Part shown: piece after piece, positions 22,455-31,940 of the stretch
Layout of the letters: each line of letters opens with the position of its first letter
Position numbering within the stretch: the stretch's first letter is position 1
Assembly (NCBI GenBank): GCA_017938925.1
Contig: JAGBAO010000013.1
Location: 289,037-353,036 of the forward strand
Source: Bacteroidales bacterium
GTDB taxonomy: Bacteria > Bacteroidota > Bacteroidia > Bacteroidales > UBA932
DNA length: 64,000 bases
Direction: 5' to 3'
Notes under the pieces: generated by a model
What the model was told of the DNA's origin: nothing
What the model saw: only the letters and a program-made list of their open reading frames with translations
Databases searched by the model: none
Made by a program: the position numbers and the translations under genes

Positions 22455-24698
22455 TTACTGCACCACGACTGTGTCAGCCGCAGCCTCAACGCATTCCTCA
22501 ACCACGACTTCCTCAACGACCTCAGTCTTGTTGTAGCGTGGGAGCGGTGACCTGAGTCCCGCCCATGCGAAGAGATTCAGCACCCAGAGGACAGCAAGGA
22601 CCACGACGACAGAAGCCAGTGATATGCACCACTTCTTCCAAGGTGCAAGTCCCTTGCGTGCATACGGATCCTTGAGCTTGAGTTTAGGATATTTCGCAAT
22701 GTCAGTGAGAGTCTCGCCGAACATGATGCTGATCTTGGATGAAGCATTTATCGCCCAGCCGTTTGCATTAAGAAGCGGAGCGATGTTGCGCCTGCGGAGC
22801 TTGAGCCATGCCATGACCATAGCCGGGCCTGAGATAACGAGCATGACACCGACGAAAGCGAGGATTACCTGCCACCACTTGAGGGCGAAGATTCCCTTTG
22901 CCAGGCTGGCCAGAGCTGTACCTATCATGCCGACTGCCATACCTAAGGCAGCAAAGATACCGGCAAACTTTCCTATATCGAACGGAGCAGCCTCAGCCGG
23001 CTTCACCGGAGCTGCGCCAGGAGCCGGAGCTGCAGCAGGAGCCGCATTTATCTTTTCCGTAGCCTCCTTCATCATCTTGGCATCCTTGTCAGCCGCATTC
23101 TTGTTGATGAGATTCTCCACAGCAGTAGCCATTCTGCGATATGGTGACCAGAACGCCTGTGCTATGCTGATAGGGTTGTCAACGATCTTTGTGATCACCG
23201 CATCCCACTCAAGTCCCTTGTTATCATAATAGACTGCATTCTTTCCGACCATAAGGTCACCCACATCACCCACAGTGATAGCCGCCACTACAGTGATCTT
23301 TCCGGCTACCGACCTGGTGGTGCAGTCGCAGTACACAAGGTACATTCCGCTGGAAGGTGCCATGGTGTTGTGCTTGCCCATGTCGGTAACGTTCATACAG
23401 AAATGGCAGGCTCTCTGGTCGATCATCAGCACTCCCGACTGGAAGATGGCCTGAGTCTCCTTGCTCTTGTCATAGAAGTCATGGAAGGTCACGAAGTTTC
23501 TGACAAGCCTGTAGAAATCACGGAAGACATGGAGGAACTTGTTGACCATCTCGATATTGCCGGCTTCCTCTGAGAGGGCAGCGTCCTGCTCGACGAGAGC
23601 AAGAAGAGCAGCCTTCCTGTCTGCAGCAAGGAATCCCTTCACAGCCTCAAGTCCGAGAGCTTCGACACAGGCACCTGCTTTGGCCGCCTTCCATGCCGAA
23701 TAGGCAGCGAACTTCGCTCCTATGGCATTCCAATCCTCTTCAGTGAGCACCTTTGCAGCGGGATCCATTGCGATCTTCACCAGTGCCTCAAACTGAGCGG
23801 TCCATGCTGGGTTCACAGGAGAGCCGAGGTCTATCTCAGCCTTTCCATCCACGCGAGCAATCGGATAGGCGGCGATTTCCGCAGTCTTTCCTGTCAGGTT
23901 CTCCGCACTGATGGACTGGATGAGGGCTGTCTGGACATCAAGAGAGCCTGTGCTGTCAGGAGAGAAGGCAGCGAGCTTCGAACGCACGAAGAAGTCCTTC
24001 ACCTTTGCATCCAGGGCATTGTAAAGTTCTATGGCCTTGTCTGTCTGGTCTGCGTATGGAGCCTCCACAGCCGCCTCCTGCCAAGCTGCATATTCTGCCA
24101 GAGCCTTATAGAAGTCCTCGATCTGGGCAGCATTGACGCCCTGCACTCCGCTGCGGTCAAGAGTTCCTCCCGTCGCGGCAACAGCAGCGGCAATGGCAGC
24201 CTTGTCCTGCTCCTCGTCAGCAGAGCCCTCTATGATGACTCCGTCGCCGTTGAAACGGGTCTTGGCGAATATCGCAGCACTGTCTGCCGTGTCAGCAAGA
24301 GAGATGACAGTTCCCTCCTTGCCGAGATTCACCAGCACCTGCTTTGCTGCGGCATAAAGCTTTGCGCCGCAGGCATCCTCCTGATTCAGCTGTTCGATAT
24401 CTATGCAATCCTTGCCCTCCACAAGAAGATCTGCATTCTTCAACGCACCGGTAACCCATTTTGAGGTGCAGATGACATCCTGCACACGGAGTTTGCCGTC
24501 TGCGTCACAATCCATATACGCAAGACTCTTCTCGTCGATTTCAAGTCCCTTTACCGGACAAGAAAGCACGGTCCACATCTTTGGATCAAGTTCTGCCAGA
24601 TGCTTCAGGTCCTCTCCTGAAGTTATCTTCACACGTGTGGTTCCTCCGATGCTCTCGAAGTTCCACTCATAGCCTTTCGACTTGTTCAATAATGCCAT
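22455..24698 (-). CDS. large membrane protein of unknown function
   Basis: A 747-residue protein I do not recognise. The first 550 residues form a soluble, alanine-rich, mostly helical region without a signal peptide. It has an EF-hand- or dockerin-like loop DCDADGKLRVQD at 63-74 and a CHFC motif near residue 430, followed by a compact block ending VYCDCTTRSVAGK. A proline/alanine linker (about 549-575) leads to three predicted membrane helices (about 578-603, 607-633 and 691-715) and a short acidic, valine-rich tail. The topology suggests a cytoplasmic large domain anchored in the inner membrane. It follows the CYTH gene by 21 bases, so it is probably the last gene of an rnr-CYTH transcript. 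The cysteines and the acidic loop could bind metal, but this is speculation. Confidence 0.8.
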   Translation of the reverse strand: MALLNKSKGYEWNFESIGGTTRVKITSGEDLKHLAELDPKMWTVLSCPVKGLEIDEKSLAYMDCDADGKLRVQDVICTSKWVTGALKNADLLVEGKDCIDIEQLNQEDACGAKLYAAAKQVLVNLGKEGTVISLADTADSAAIFAKTRFNGDGVIIEGSADEEQDKAAIAAAVAATGGTLDRSGVQGVNAAQIEDFYKALAEYAAWQEAAVEAPYADQTDKAIELYNALDAKVKDFFVRSKLAAFSPDSTGSLDVQTALIQSISAENLTGKTAEIAAYPIARVDGKAEIDLGSPVNPAWTAQFEALVKIAMDPAAKVLTEEDWNAIGAKFAAYSAWKAAKAGACVEALGLEAVKGFLAADRKAALLALVEQDAALSEEAGNIEMVNKFLHVFRDFYRLVRNFVTFHDFYDKSKETQAIFQSGVLMIDQRACHFCMNVTDMGKHNTMAPSSGMYLVYCDCTTRSVAGKITVVAAITVGDVGDLMVGKNAVYYDNKGLEWDAVITKIVDNPISIAQAFWSPYRRMATAVENLINKNAADKDAKMMKEATEKINAAPAAAPAPGAAPVKPAEAAPFDIGKFAGIFAALGMAVGMIGTALASLAKGIFALKWWQVILAFVGVMLVISGPAMVMAWLKLRRRNIAPLLNANGWAINASSKISIMFGETLTDIAKYPKLKLKDPYARKGLAPWKKWCISLASVVVVLAVLWVLNLFAWAGLRSPLPRYNKTEVVEEVVVEECVEAAADTVVVQ

Positions 24699-24719
24699 AT
24701 CATTATAGTTTAGTTGTTG

Positions 24720-25187
24720 TTACCACTTTGTGAACGGGTGCTTCAGCAGCATGGAATTGCGGTAGCGTACATCCGAGGTCACCTCCTCTCCCAGCCACTG
24801 CGGCCTTGAGAAGTCCTCATCTTCGGACTCAAGTTCCACTTCCGCCAGCACTAGTCCCTCGTTCATTCCATGAAAGACATCCACCTCAAAGACATGTCCT
24901 TCATAAGGGACAAGATGCCGGACCTTGTCTATCACTCCCCCTCCGCACAGTTTCAGAAGCATAAGAGCCTCATCCACAGGTATCTCCTTTTCCCATTCAA
25001 AACGGCTCATGCCGGACTCTCCCGGCCTGCCCTTGACGGTCATATATCCTTTCTCCCCATAGATCCTCACCCTTACGCTTGCCACAGGCGATGCCGCAAG
25101 GTATCCCTGGACTATACGCGAAGACGAGGAGACATCACCAAGGAAGTCTCCCCTGACAAGGAATTTTCTTTCTATTTCAAGTGCCAT
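24720..25187 (-). CDS. CYTH-domain protein (triphosphate tunnel metalloenzyme)
   Basis: A 155-residue single-domain CYTH protein. The signature ExExK is seen as EIERKF at the N-terminus, and further tunnel residues include VRVRIYG, GYMTVKGR, RFEWEKEI, FEVDVF and LAEVELE. Family members hydrolyse inorganic triphosphate or bind nucleoside triphosphates; the bacterial short form is usually a triphosphatase. I chose the ATG at 25187 rather than the GTG at 25190; it shares one base with the rnr stop (TGATG), indicating coupled translation. It is cytoplasmic. Confidence 0.88.
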   Translation of the reverse strand: MALEIERKFLVRGDFLGDVSSSSRIVQGYLAASPVASVRVRIYGEKGYMTVKGRPGESGMSRFEWEKEIPVDEALMLLKLCGGGVIDKVRHLVPYEGHVFEVDVFHGMNEGLVLAEVELESEDEDFSRPQWLGEEVTSDVRYRNSMLLKHPFTKW

Positions 25188-27550
25188 CACTTAGCCGCCT
25201 TACGTTTTCCGGACCTGCGTTTCGACTCCTGGATGGCCTTACGCACCTTCTCCTTGCGGGCAGCCTTGTTGATGCCGACAGTCACGTTGTCAAAAGAGCC
25301 GTCCTCTCCCTTGATGAAGGAGGTTCCGCGACCGCTTTCATATTCTATGCGGTCATATATCCTTTCTTCAACTCCGGTCTCGATCAGTTCATAATCGAGA
25401 AGCTTCTGTTCCAGATTGGTCTTCTTCACACGGATCCTTACAGGGTCGCCAAGGTTATATACGACTCCCGACCGCTTCCCGACAAGCCTGTAATGGTCTG
25501 CATCGAACTCGAAGAAGTCGCTCTTGATGTCCCTCAGAGGCACCATTCCCTCGATCTTCGTAGGCTCGATCTCCACATACATTCCCCATTCGGTCAGACC
25601 TGAGACGTTTCCCCCGAAGACATATCCGACCTTGTCCTGCATGAACTCCACGAGTTTGTACTTTATGCTCGAACGCTCCGCCTCAGCCGCCACGACTTCC
25701 CTCTCTGAAGCATATTTGCAGAGCTTGTCGTATGTTTCCTTGCGTGCAGATTCCCCTCCTTCGAGGTATGAGGCCAGGAGCCTGTGGACCAGCATGTCGG
25801 GGTATCGTCTGATAGGCGAAGTGAAATGAGTGTAATATTTGAATGCCAGGCCATAATGTCCCAGATTCTCGGTGTCGTAGCGGGCCTTGGCCATTGTCCT
25901 CAGAGAGAGGAGTTCGATCGCATTGTATTCAGGAGTGTCCTTAGCCGCTGCAAAAAGGCTGTTGAGTTCCCTGGAAATCTCCCTGCCGTTTGTGGTCGGT
26001 CCCATCTTGTAGCCGAAGTTGCCTATGAAGTTGCGCAGGTTGTCAACCTTCTCCTGGTTTGGCTCGTCATGGACACGATAGACAAAGGTCTTCGCCGGCC
26101 TTCTGCCACCCTTTGCCTGAGTCTCGCCGACTCCCTTGCAGCCTGTGGCCACAAACTCCGCGACCGTCCTGTTGGCAAGGAGCATGAACTCCTCGATCAG
26201 CCAGTTAGCCTCTTTGGATATCTTCTGATACACATCCACCGGGCGTCCCTTCTCATCCACAACGACCTTCATCTCAGGTCTTTCGAAACTGATGGCTCCG
26301 CTGGCAAACCTCTTCTTCCTGAGTCTTGAAGCAAGTCCGTGAAGGACAAGGACAGCATTCTTCACTTCTTCCGGAACCCCTTCGTGTTCACCGGCAGGGC
26401 CTGCCTCGATCACCCTCTGGGCACCGTCGTAGTCGAATCTGTAATCGGAGTTTATGACGGTCTTGCCGAACCACTGGCCTGCGATGCGTCCGAGCGGAGT
26501 CATTTCAAAGACAGCGGAGAATGTGAGCTTCTCCTCATTCGGGCGAAGAGAACAGAGCTTGTTGGAAAGCTTCTCGGGAAGCATCGGCACCGTTCTGTCG
26601 ACGAGATATACCGACGTGCCGCGGCTGCGTGCCTCTTCATCCACCACCGAGCCCGGACGGACATAATGGGTCACGTCCGCGATATGGACACCCACCTCAT
26701 AGTTTCCGTTCTCAAGGACACGGAAAGAAAGAGCGTCATCAAAGTCCTTTGCATCGGTCGGGTCTATAGTGAATGTGAGTATATTCCTGAAATCCCTGCG
26801 CTGAGCTATATCCTCGGCGGTTATCTGATCCGGGATGCTGTCGGCCGCATTCGCCACCTCCGGTTCGAAACGATACGGAAGAGCGAACTCCGCAAGGATG
26901 GCATGCATCTCGGTGTCATTCTCGCCCGGCTCTCCGAGCACATCCACGATGTGTCCGTGCGGGGTCGCCTCATGTCTTTCCCATCCGTCCACCACCGCGG
27001 CCACCTTCATTCCGGAACGGGCCTGAAGTTCCTGACGTCCCTGACCGTCCCCGGTCATTTCATACACATTGTGGATTGCATAGACTTCCTCTGAAAGAGG
27101 CTTCAGATATCCGGTCTCATCCTTCGGCTCCGCAGCCGACTGTCCCTTGACGTTGTGCCTGCGGTACCGCTTTGCGTCCGACACGGTGAACGGTATGGAT
27201 ATATCATATGGCATGAAACGGCTCTGCATGAGCACCCACGCCTGGTCTCCCACTACATGGAGGATGCCGATGAACGGTCTCGGCGAGCGTTCCAGAATCT
27301 CTACCACCTCGCCTTCCCTGCGCTGACGGTCAGTCTTTTCGCGGGTCACGCTGACACGCACCATATCCCCGTTAAGGGCACCTCTTGTCTTGGAGGCCTT
27401 GACGAACACATCGTCCTCGTCGCCTTCCACTATTATGAACGCAAAGCCTTCACGGGTCATCTGCACCTTACCCACGACCTGCGGGAACACCTTCTTTTCC
27501 TTTCTTCCTTTTCCGCGGCCCCTGCCGCGTGAGTTCTTTCTTCTCGACAT
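25187..27550 (-). CDS. rnr: ribonuclease R
   Basis: A 787-residue 3'-5' exoribonuclease of the RNB (RNase II) family. Domains in order are a basic N-terminal tail (RRKNSRGRGRGKGRKEKK), cold-shock-type OB folds, the RNB catalytic core with FTIDPTDAKDFDDALS (metal-binding Asp residues), an S1 domain near GLTEWGMYVEIEPTKIEG, and a basic tail (RKAIQESKRRSGKRKAAK). It degrades structured RNA and helps in rRNA and tmRNA quality control. I chose the ATG at 27550: the upstream ATG at 27574 overlaps a -7 element and adds residues not of the family. Confidence 0.93.
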   Translation of the reverse strand: MSRRKNSRGRGRGKGRKEKKVFPQVVGKVQMTREGFAFIIVEGDEDDVFVKASKTRGALNGDMVRVSVTREKTDRQRREGEVVEILERSPRPFIGILHVVGDQAWVLMQSRFMPYDISIPFTVSDAKRYRRHNVKGQSAAEPKDETGYLKPLSEEVYAIHNVYEMTGDGQGRQELQARSGMKVAAVVDGWERHEATPHGHIVDVLGEPGENDTEMHAILAEFALPYRFEPEVANAADSIPDQITAEDIAQRRDFRNILTFTIDPTDAKDFDDALSFRVLENGNYEVGVHIADVTHYVRPGSVVDEEARSRGTSVYLVDRTVPMLPEKLSNKLCSLRPNEEKLTFSAVFEMTPLGRIAGQWFGKTVINSDYRFDYDGAQRVIEAGPAGEHEGVPEEVKNAVLVLHGLASRLRKKRFASGAISFERPEMKVVVDEKGRPVDVYQKISKEANWLIEEFMLLANRTVAEFVATGCKGVGETQAKGGRRPAKTFVYRVHDEPNQEKVDNLRNFIGNFGYKMGPTTNGREISRELNSLFAAAKDTPEYNAIELLSLRTMAKARYDTENLGHYGLAFKYYTHFTSPIRRYPDMLVHRLLASYLEGGESARKETYDKLCKYASEREVVAAEAERSSIKYKLVEFMQDKVGYVFGGNVSGLTEWGMYVEIEPTKIEGMVPLRDIKSDFFEFDADHYRLVGKRSGVVYNLGDPVRIRVKKTNLEQKLLDYELIETGVEERIYDRIEYESGRGTSFIKGEDGSFDNVTVGINKAARKEKVRKAIQESKRRSGKRKAAK

Positions 27551-27571
27551 ATTCAACATTTTTTCATCACA

Positions 27572-27579
27572 CAAAAATA
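27572..27579 (-). promoter_or_regulatory. -7 element for rnr operon
   Basis: Reads TATTTTTG on the minus strand, an exact TAnnTTTG match, 22 bases before the chosen rnr ATG. A TTTG lies upstream at a shorter than usual distance (14 bases). Confidence 0.5.
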
Positions 27580-27589
27580 AGAAATTTTA

Positions 27590-27621
27590 TTTCCAAAAAA
27601 CATACAATTACAGTAACTTTG
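27590..27621 (+). promoter_or_regulatory. promoter for RND efflux operon
   Basis: TTTC at 27590-27593 (one mismatch to TTTG), 20-base spacer, then TAACTTTG at 27614-27621 (exact). The predicted leader is about 34 bases. It diverges from the rnr promoter. Confidence 0.65.
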
Positions 27622-27659
27622 CGTGGTTTTAGACACGAATAATAAATTAACCGGATATA

Positions 27660-28811
27660 ATGAGAAAAATCGCACTTTTCATCTTCATCTCGACAGCCCT
27701 GATCGTCACATCATGCAGGGAGAACGAGACCAGCAGGCCTAAGTCTGACACGTACTATCCGACTCTGGAGATCACCAGAAGCGACAGAGTCCTCACCACA
27801 GGATACTCGGCTGCCATAAGCGGAGTGCAGACCGTGGAAATCCGCCCCCAGGTGAGCGGAATGATCACAGACATCCTCATCGAGGAAGGCGAGAGCGTAA
27901 GGAAGGGCCAGGTGCTGTTCGTAATCGACCAGACTCCCTACAAGGCCGCATATGAGATTGCCGTGGCAAGCGTGAAGAGTGCCGAGGCCGCCCTTTCGAC
28001 AGCCAAGCTCATCTATGAGAGCAACAAGGACCTCTATGAGCAGGATGTCGTTTCTGAGTTCGACCTCATGACTGCACAGAACGACCTGATCGACGCGGAA
28101 GCGAGACTGGCCCTGTGCAAGGCCGAGGAGGTGAACGCCAGCAACAACCTGTCATACACTGAGGTACGTTCTCCTGTGAACGGCGTGGCTTCGATGATTC
28201 CATACCGCGTGGGAGCCCTGGTGAGCAGCAGCATAACCCAGCCGCTGGTGACCGTTTCGGACGACAGCCGCGTGTATGCATATTTCTCTATGGCTGAGAA
28301 CCAGATGCTTGACATGGTGCAGCAGTACGGTTCGCTCAACACCGCCATCAGGCAGATGCCGGAAGTGGAGCTGGTCATGAGCAACGGCCAGGTCTATGAG
28401 CACAAGGGCAAGATCAACGCCATTTCGGGAACCATCAGCGAAAGCACAGGAGCCGTCAGCCTCAGAGCCGTGTTCAACAACCGCAACCATCTCCTTCGCA
28501 ACGGAGGCAGCGGAACCATCATCATCCCTTCAGAGCTCAACGACTGCATTGTGATTCCCCAGTCAGCCACTTACGAGCTCCAGGACAGGATATTCGTATA
28601 TCGCGTGATCGACGGCAAGGCTTCATCGACAGAGATCCTCGTGTCACCGCAGAACAACGGTGTGGAATATATCGTTGAGAAGGGTCTCGAGGTGGGTGAC
28701 ATCATCGTCGCCGAGGGTGCAGGACTTATAAAGGAAGGTGCCGTCATCAAGAGCAGGAATGAAGAAGAGCATAAGGCAGACACCTTGAAGACAGAGGAGG
28801 GCGCGCTGTAA
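27660..28811 (+). CDS. RND efflux periplasmic adaptor (membrane fusion lipoprotein)
   Basis: A 383-residue adaptor of the HlyD/AcrA family that links an inner-membrane RND pump to an outer-membrane channel. The signal peptide ends in the lipobox VTSC (Cys19). The lipoyl-type block is IRPQVSGMITDILIEEGESV-like (split here by the reporting limit), followed by a helical hairpin (about 85-165) and beta-barrel segments. It overlaps the pump gene by one base (TAATG), so the two are coupled. Substrates are unknown; multidrug export is the usual role. Confidence 0.93.
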   Translation: MRKIALFIFISTALIVTSCRENETSRPKSDTYYPTLEITRSDRVLTTGYSAAISGVQTVEIRPQVSGMITDILIEEGESVRKGQVLFVIDQTPYKAAYEIAVASVKSAEAALSTAKLIYESNKDLYEQDVVSEFDLMTAQNDLIDAEARLALCKAEEVNASNNLSYTEVRSPVNGVASMIPYRVGALVSSSITQPLVTVSDDSRVYAYFSMAENQMLDMVQQYGSLNTAIRQMPEVELVMSNGQVYEHKGKINAISGTISESTGAVSLRAVFNNRNHLLRNGGSGTIIIPSELNDCIVIPQSATYELQDRIFVYRVIDGKASSTEILVSPQNNGVEYIVEKGLEVGDIIVAEGAGLIKEGAVIKSRNEEEHKADTLKTEEGAL

Positions 28812-31800
28812 TGAATGTAAAGACCTTTATCGACAGACCTATATTGGCAGGTGTGATTTCCGTCCTCATACTGATCGTCGGATTCATCAGCCTTGCCATC
28901 CTTCCTATCGAGCAGTTCCCGGAGATCGCCCCTCCTACAGTCAGCGTGTCGGCTTCCTATGCCGGAGCCAATGCCGAGACCGTGCAGAAGAGTGTGATCG
29001 TCCCGCTTGAGGAGGCCATCAACGGAGTGGAGAACATGATGTATATGGTGTCTTCCGCAACCAACCAGGGAGGAGCCAGCATCCAGATATATTTCCGTCA
29101 GGGGACAGACGGAGACATGGCGATGGTCAACGTGCAGAACAGGATCGCTTCCGCACAGAGCCAGCTTCCGGCCGAGGTGACAAAGAGCGGTGTGAACGTG
29201 AAGAAGCGTCAGACCAGCCGTATCAAGACACTTGCGGTTTACAGTCCGGACAACTCATTCGACAGAAAGTTCATCGCCAACTACTTGAAGATCAACATCG
29301 AGCCACGTCTTGCGCGAATCGCCGGAGTGGGAGAAGTCGATGTCAGCGGATCGGACTACTCGCTCCGTATCTGGCTTGATCCGGGAAAGATGGCCAAGTA
29401 CAGCCTCATGCCTTCGGACATATCCAAGGTGCTCAGCGAGCAGAATGTCGAAGCACCTACCGGAACCCTCGGTATGGAATCCGAGAACACCTTCCGATAT
29501 GTGCTCAAGTACAGGGGACGCTACGAGGACGTGACCGACTACGAGAACATGGTCATCAAGGCGAACAATGACGGAACCGTGCTCAGGCTCAAGGACATAG
29601 CCACTGTCGAGCTCGGAGTAAGGAGCTATGAATACATCGGCCGCGTGAACGGATGTCCGGGAACGACCATGAACATATCCCAGACTTCGGGATCGAATGC
29701 GAACGAGATCATCACCGAGATCGACAAGACCATCGAGGAGATCCGCAAGGAACTGCCCAAGGGACTGGCAATCGCCGACCTGATGAGTACCAAGGACTTC
29801 CTTGACGCCTCGATCAAGAACGTGATCAAGACCCTTTTTGAAGCGATCATCCTCGTGATTCTCGTGGTGTTCATATTCCTCCAGAGTCTCAGGTCCACGA
29901 TCATCCCGACAGTGTCGATCATCGTTTCGCTCGTGGGAACATTCGCCTTCCTGCTTGTGGCGGGATTCAGTCTCAACATGATCACCCTGTTTGCACTGGT
30001 GCTCGTGATCGGAACCGTGGTGGACGACTCCATCGTGGTGGTGGAGGCGGTCCAGGCCAAGTTCGATGTAGGATACAGGTCCTCATATAAGGCGACCGTG
30101 GACGCGATGGGAGGCATATCCACAGCCCTTGTAGCCACCACATTCGTCTTCATGGCGGTGTTCATTCCTGCCAGCTTCATGGGTGGAACGACAGGTACGT
30201 TCTACAAGCAGTTCGGACTTACGATGGCAGTCGCGGTGGGTATATCCCTTCTGAACTCCCTCACCCTGTCCCCTGCCCTCTGTGCCCTCATAATGAAGCC
30301 TCACGACATCGTGAAGCCGGGGCAGAAGGCAAGCTTCTCGACAAGATTCCACTATGCGTTCGATGCCGCCTTCGGAAGGCTCGTGAACAAATACAAGCAT
30401 ATAGTCCTCTTCATGTTCAAGAACAAATGGCTGACGGCATTGCTGATAGTCATTGCATGCGGTGGGCTCTACTACCTCATGACAACCACCAAGACCGGAC
30501 TTGTCCCTAAGGAGGACATGGGTTCCGTGAATGTGGATGTCCGCACCCCTCCGGGAACCAACCTTGAGGAGACCGAGAAGGTCATGCTGCAGGTGGACGA
30601 GGTGATAAATTCCATCCCTCAGGTCGAGGCATATGCCAGGACCACAGGTTACAGCCGTCTCGGCGGTTCAGGCTCCTGCAACGGTATGTACTCCATCCGT
30701 CTGAAGGACTGGAAGGAGCGTACCGGAGAAGGTGACGATCTGGATTCCATCGTGGAGGAGATCTACAGGCTCACAAGCCATATAACGGCAGCCGACATCA
30801 TGGTCTTCACACGAGGAATGATTCCAGGATACGGTTCGACCAACGGATTCGAGGTGTACATCCAGGACCGCAAGGGAGGAAAGCTTGAAGACCTGAGTTT
30901 CATCACCGAAAAGTTCATCCACGAGCTGAACAAGCGTCCTGAGGTGTCACGCGCAAAGACTTCCTTCGATGCTAAATATCCTCAGTACCTGGTGGAAGTG
31001 GATGCCGTGCAGTGCAAGAGGAACGGAATCTCTCAAAGCGACGTGCTGAGCGTCCTTGCCGGATATGTCGGCGGAAGCTATGCATCCAACATGAACAGGT
31101 TCACCAAGCTCTACCGCGTCATGCTGCAGGCTGCTCCGGAGCACCGTCTGGACACTGAATCCCTCCAGAACATGTTCGTGCGCAACGACAATGGCGAGAT
31201 GTCGCCTATCAACCAGTATCTCAGACTCACGAGAATATATGGTCCTCAGTCCATATCACGTTTCAACCTCTTCCCTTCCATCTCCATCAACGGAAACGCA
31301 GCTGACGGATATAGTTCCGGCCAGGCCATCCAGGCTGTGCGTGAGGTGGCGGAAGAAGTGATTCCTGCCGGATACGGATTCGAATTCGGCGGCATGTCAC
31401 GTGAGGAGGCACAGGGCGGAAGCACGACAGCCGTGATCTTCGTCTTCTGTGTAGTATTCATATATCTGATTCTCTGTGCGCTTTATGAAAGCATATTCAT
31501 TCCTGTAGTCATCGTGCTTTCGGTGCCGTTCGGACTTGCAGGAAGCTTCCTTTTCGCACGGTGGTTCGGCCTGGAGAACAACATCTACCTTCAGATCGGA
31601 CTCCTGATGCTCATCGGACTCCTGGCCAAGACAGCCATCCTGCTGACCGAGTATGCTTCACAGAAACGTGCAGAAGGCATGTCCATTACAATGGCCGCCA
31701 TGTCTGCCGCAAAGGCCCGACTCAGGCCTATCCTCATGACTTCACTCACCATGATCTTCGGTATGCTTCCGCTCATGTTCGCCAGCGGTGTGGGAGCCAA

Positions 31801-31939
31801 CGGAAACATCTCCATCGGAGTGGGAACCGTCGGAGGAATGCTTGTGGGAACACTGGCCCTGCTGGTTATCGTACCGGCCCTCTTCATTGTGTTCCAGTAC
31901 ATCGAGGAGAAGGTAATGCCTAAAAGAAACTTAGAGTAA
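28811..31939 (+). CDS. RND family efflux pump (HAE1 type)
   Basis: A 1042-residue inner-membrane proton-driven exporter of the AcrB/MexB type. It starts with MNVKTFIDRPILAGVISVLI, typical of the family, and has the twelve-helix layout with two large periplasmic loops. The proton-relay Asp pair is seen in GTVVDDSIVVVEA in the fourth helix region. The repeated second half has YLILCALYES and the LLAKTAILLTEYA block. The downstream channel gene starts one base after the stop. Confidence 0.95.
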   Translation: MNVKTFIDRPILAGVISVLILIVGFISLAILPIEQFPEIAPPTVSVSASYAGANAETVQKSVIVPLEEAINGVENMMYMVSSATNQGGASIQIYFRQGTDGDMAMVNVQNRIASAQSQLPAEVTKSGVNVKKRQTSRIKTLAVYSPDNSFDRKFIANYLKINIEPRLARIAGVGEVDVSGSDYSLRIWLDPGKMAKYSLMPSDISKVLSEQNVEAPTGTLGMESENTFRYVLKYRGRYEDVTDYENMVIKANNDGTVLRLKDIATVELGVRSYEYIGRVNGCPGTTMNISQTSGSNANEIITEIDKTIEEIRKELPKGLAIADLMSTKDFLDASIKNVIKTLFEAIILVILVVFIFLQSLRSTIIPTVSIIVSLVGTFAFLLVAGFSLNMITLFALVLVIGTVVDDSIVVVEAVQAKFDVGYRSSYKATVDAMGGISTALVATTFVFMAVFIPASFMGGTTGTFYKQFGLTMAVAVGISLLNSLTLSPALCALIMKPHDIVKPGQKASFSTRFHYAFDAAFGRLVNKYKHIVLFMFKNKWLTALLIVIACGGLYYLMTTTKTGLVPKEDMGSVNVDVRTPPGTNLEETEKVMLQVDEVINSIPQVEAYARTTGYSRLGGSGSCNGMYSIRLKDWKERTGEGDDLDSIVEEIYRLTSHITAADIMVFTRGMIPGYGSTNGFEVYIQDRKGGKLEDLSFITEKFIHELNKRPEVSRAKTSFDAKYPQYLVEVDAVQCKRNGISQSDVLSVLAGYVGGSYASNMNRFTKLYRVMLQAAPEHRLDTESLQNMFVRNDNGEMSPINQYLRLTRIYGPQSISRFNLFPSISINGNAADGYSSGQAIQAVREVAEEVIPAGYGFEFGGMSREEAQGGSTTAVIFVFCVVFIYLILCALYESIFIPVVIVLSVPFGLAGSFLFARWFGLENNIYLQIGLLMLIGLLAKTAILLTEYASQKRAEGMSITMAAMSAAKARLRPILMTSLTMIFGMLPLMFASGVGANGNISIGVGTVGGMLVGTLALLVIVPALFIVFQYIEEKVMPKRNLE

Positions 31940-31940
31940 G

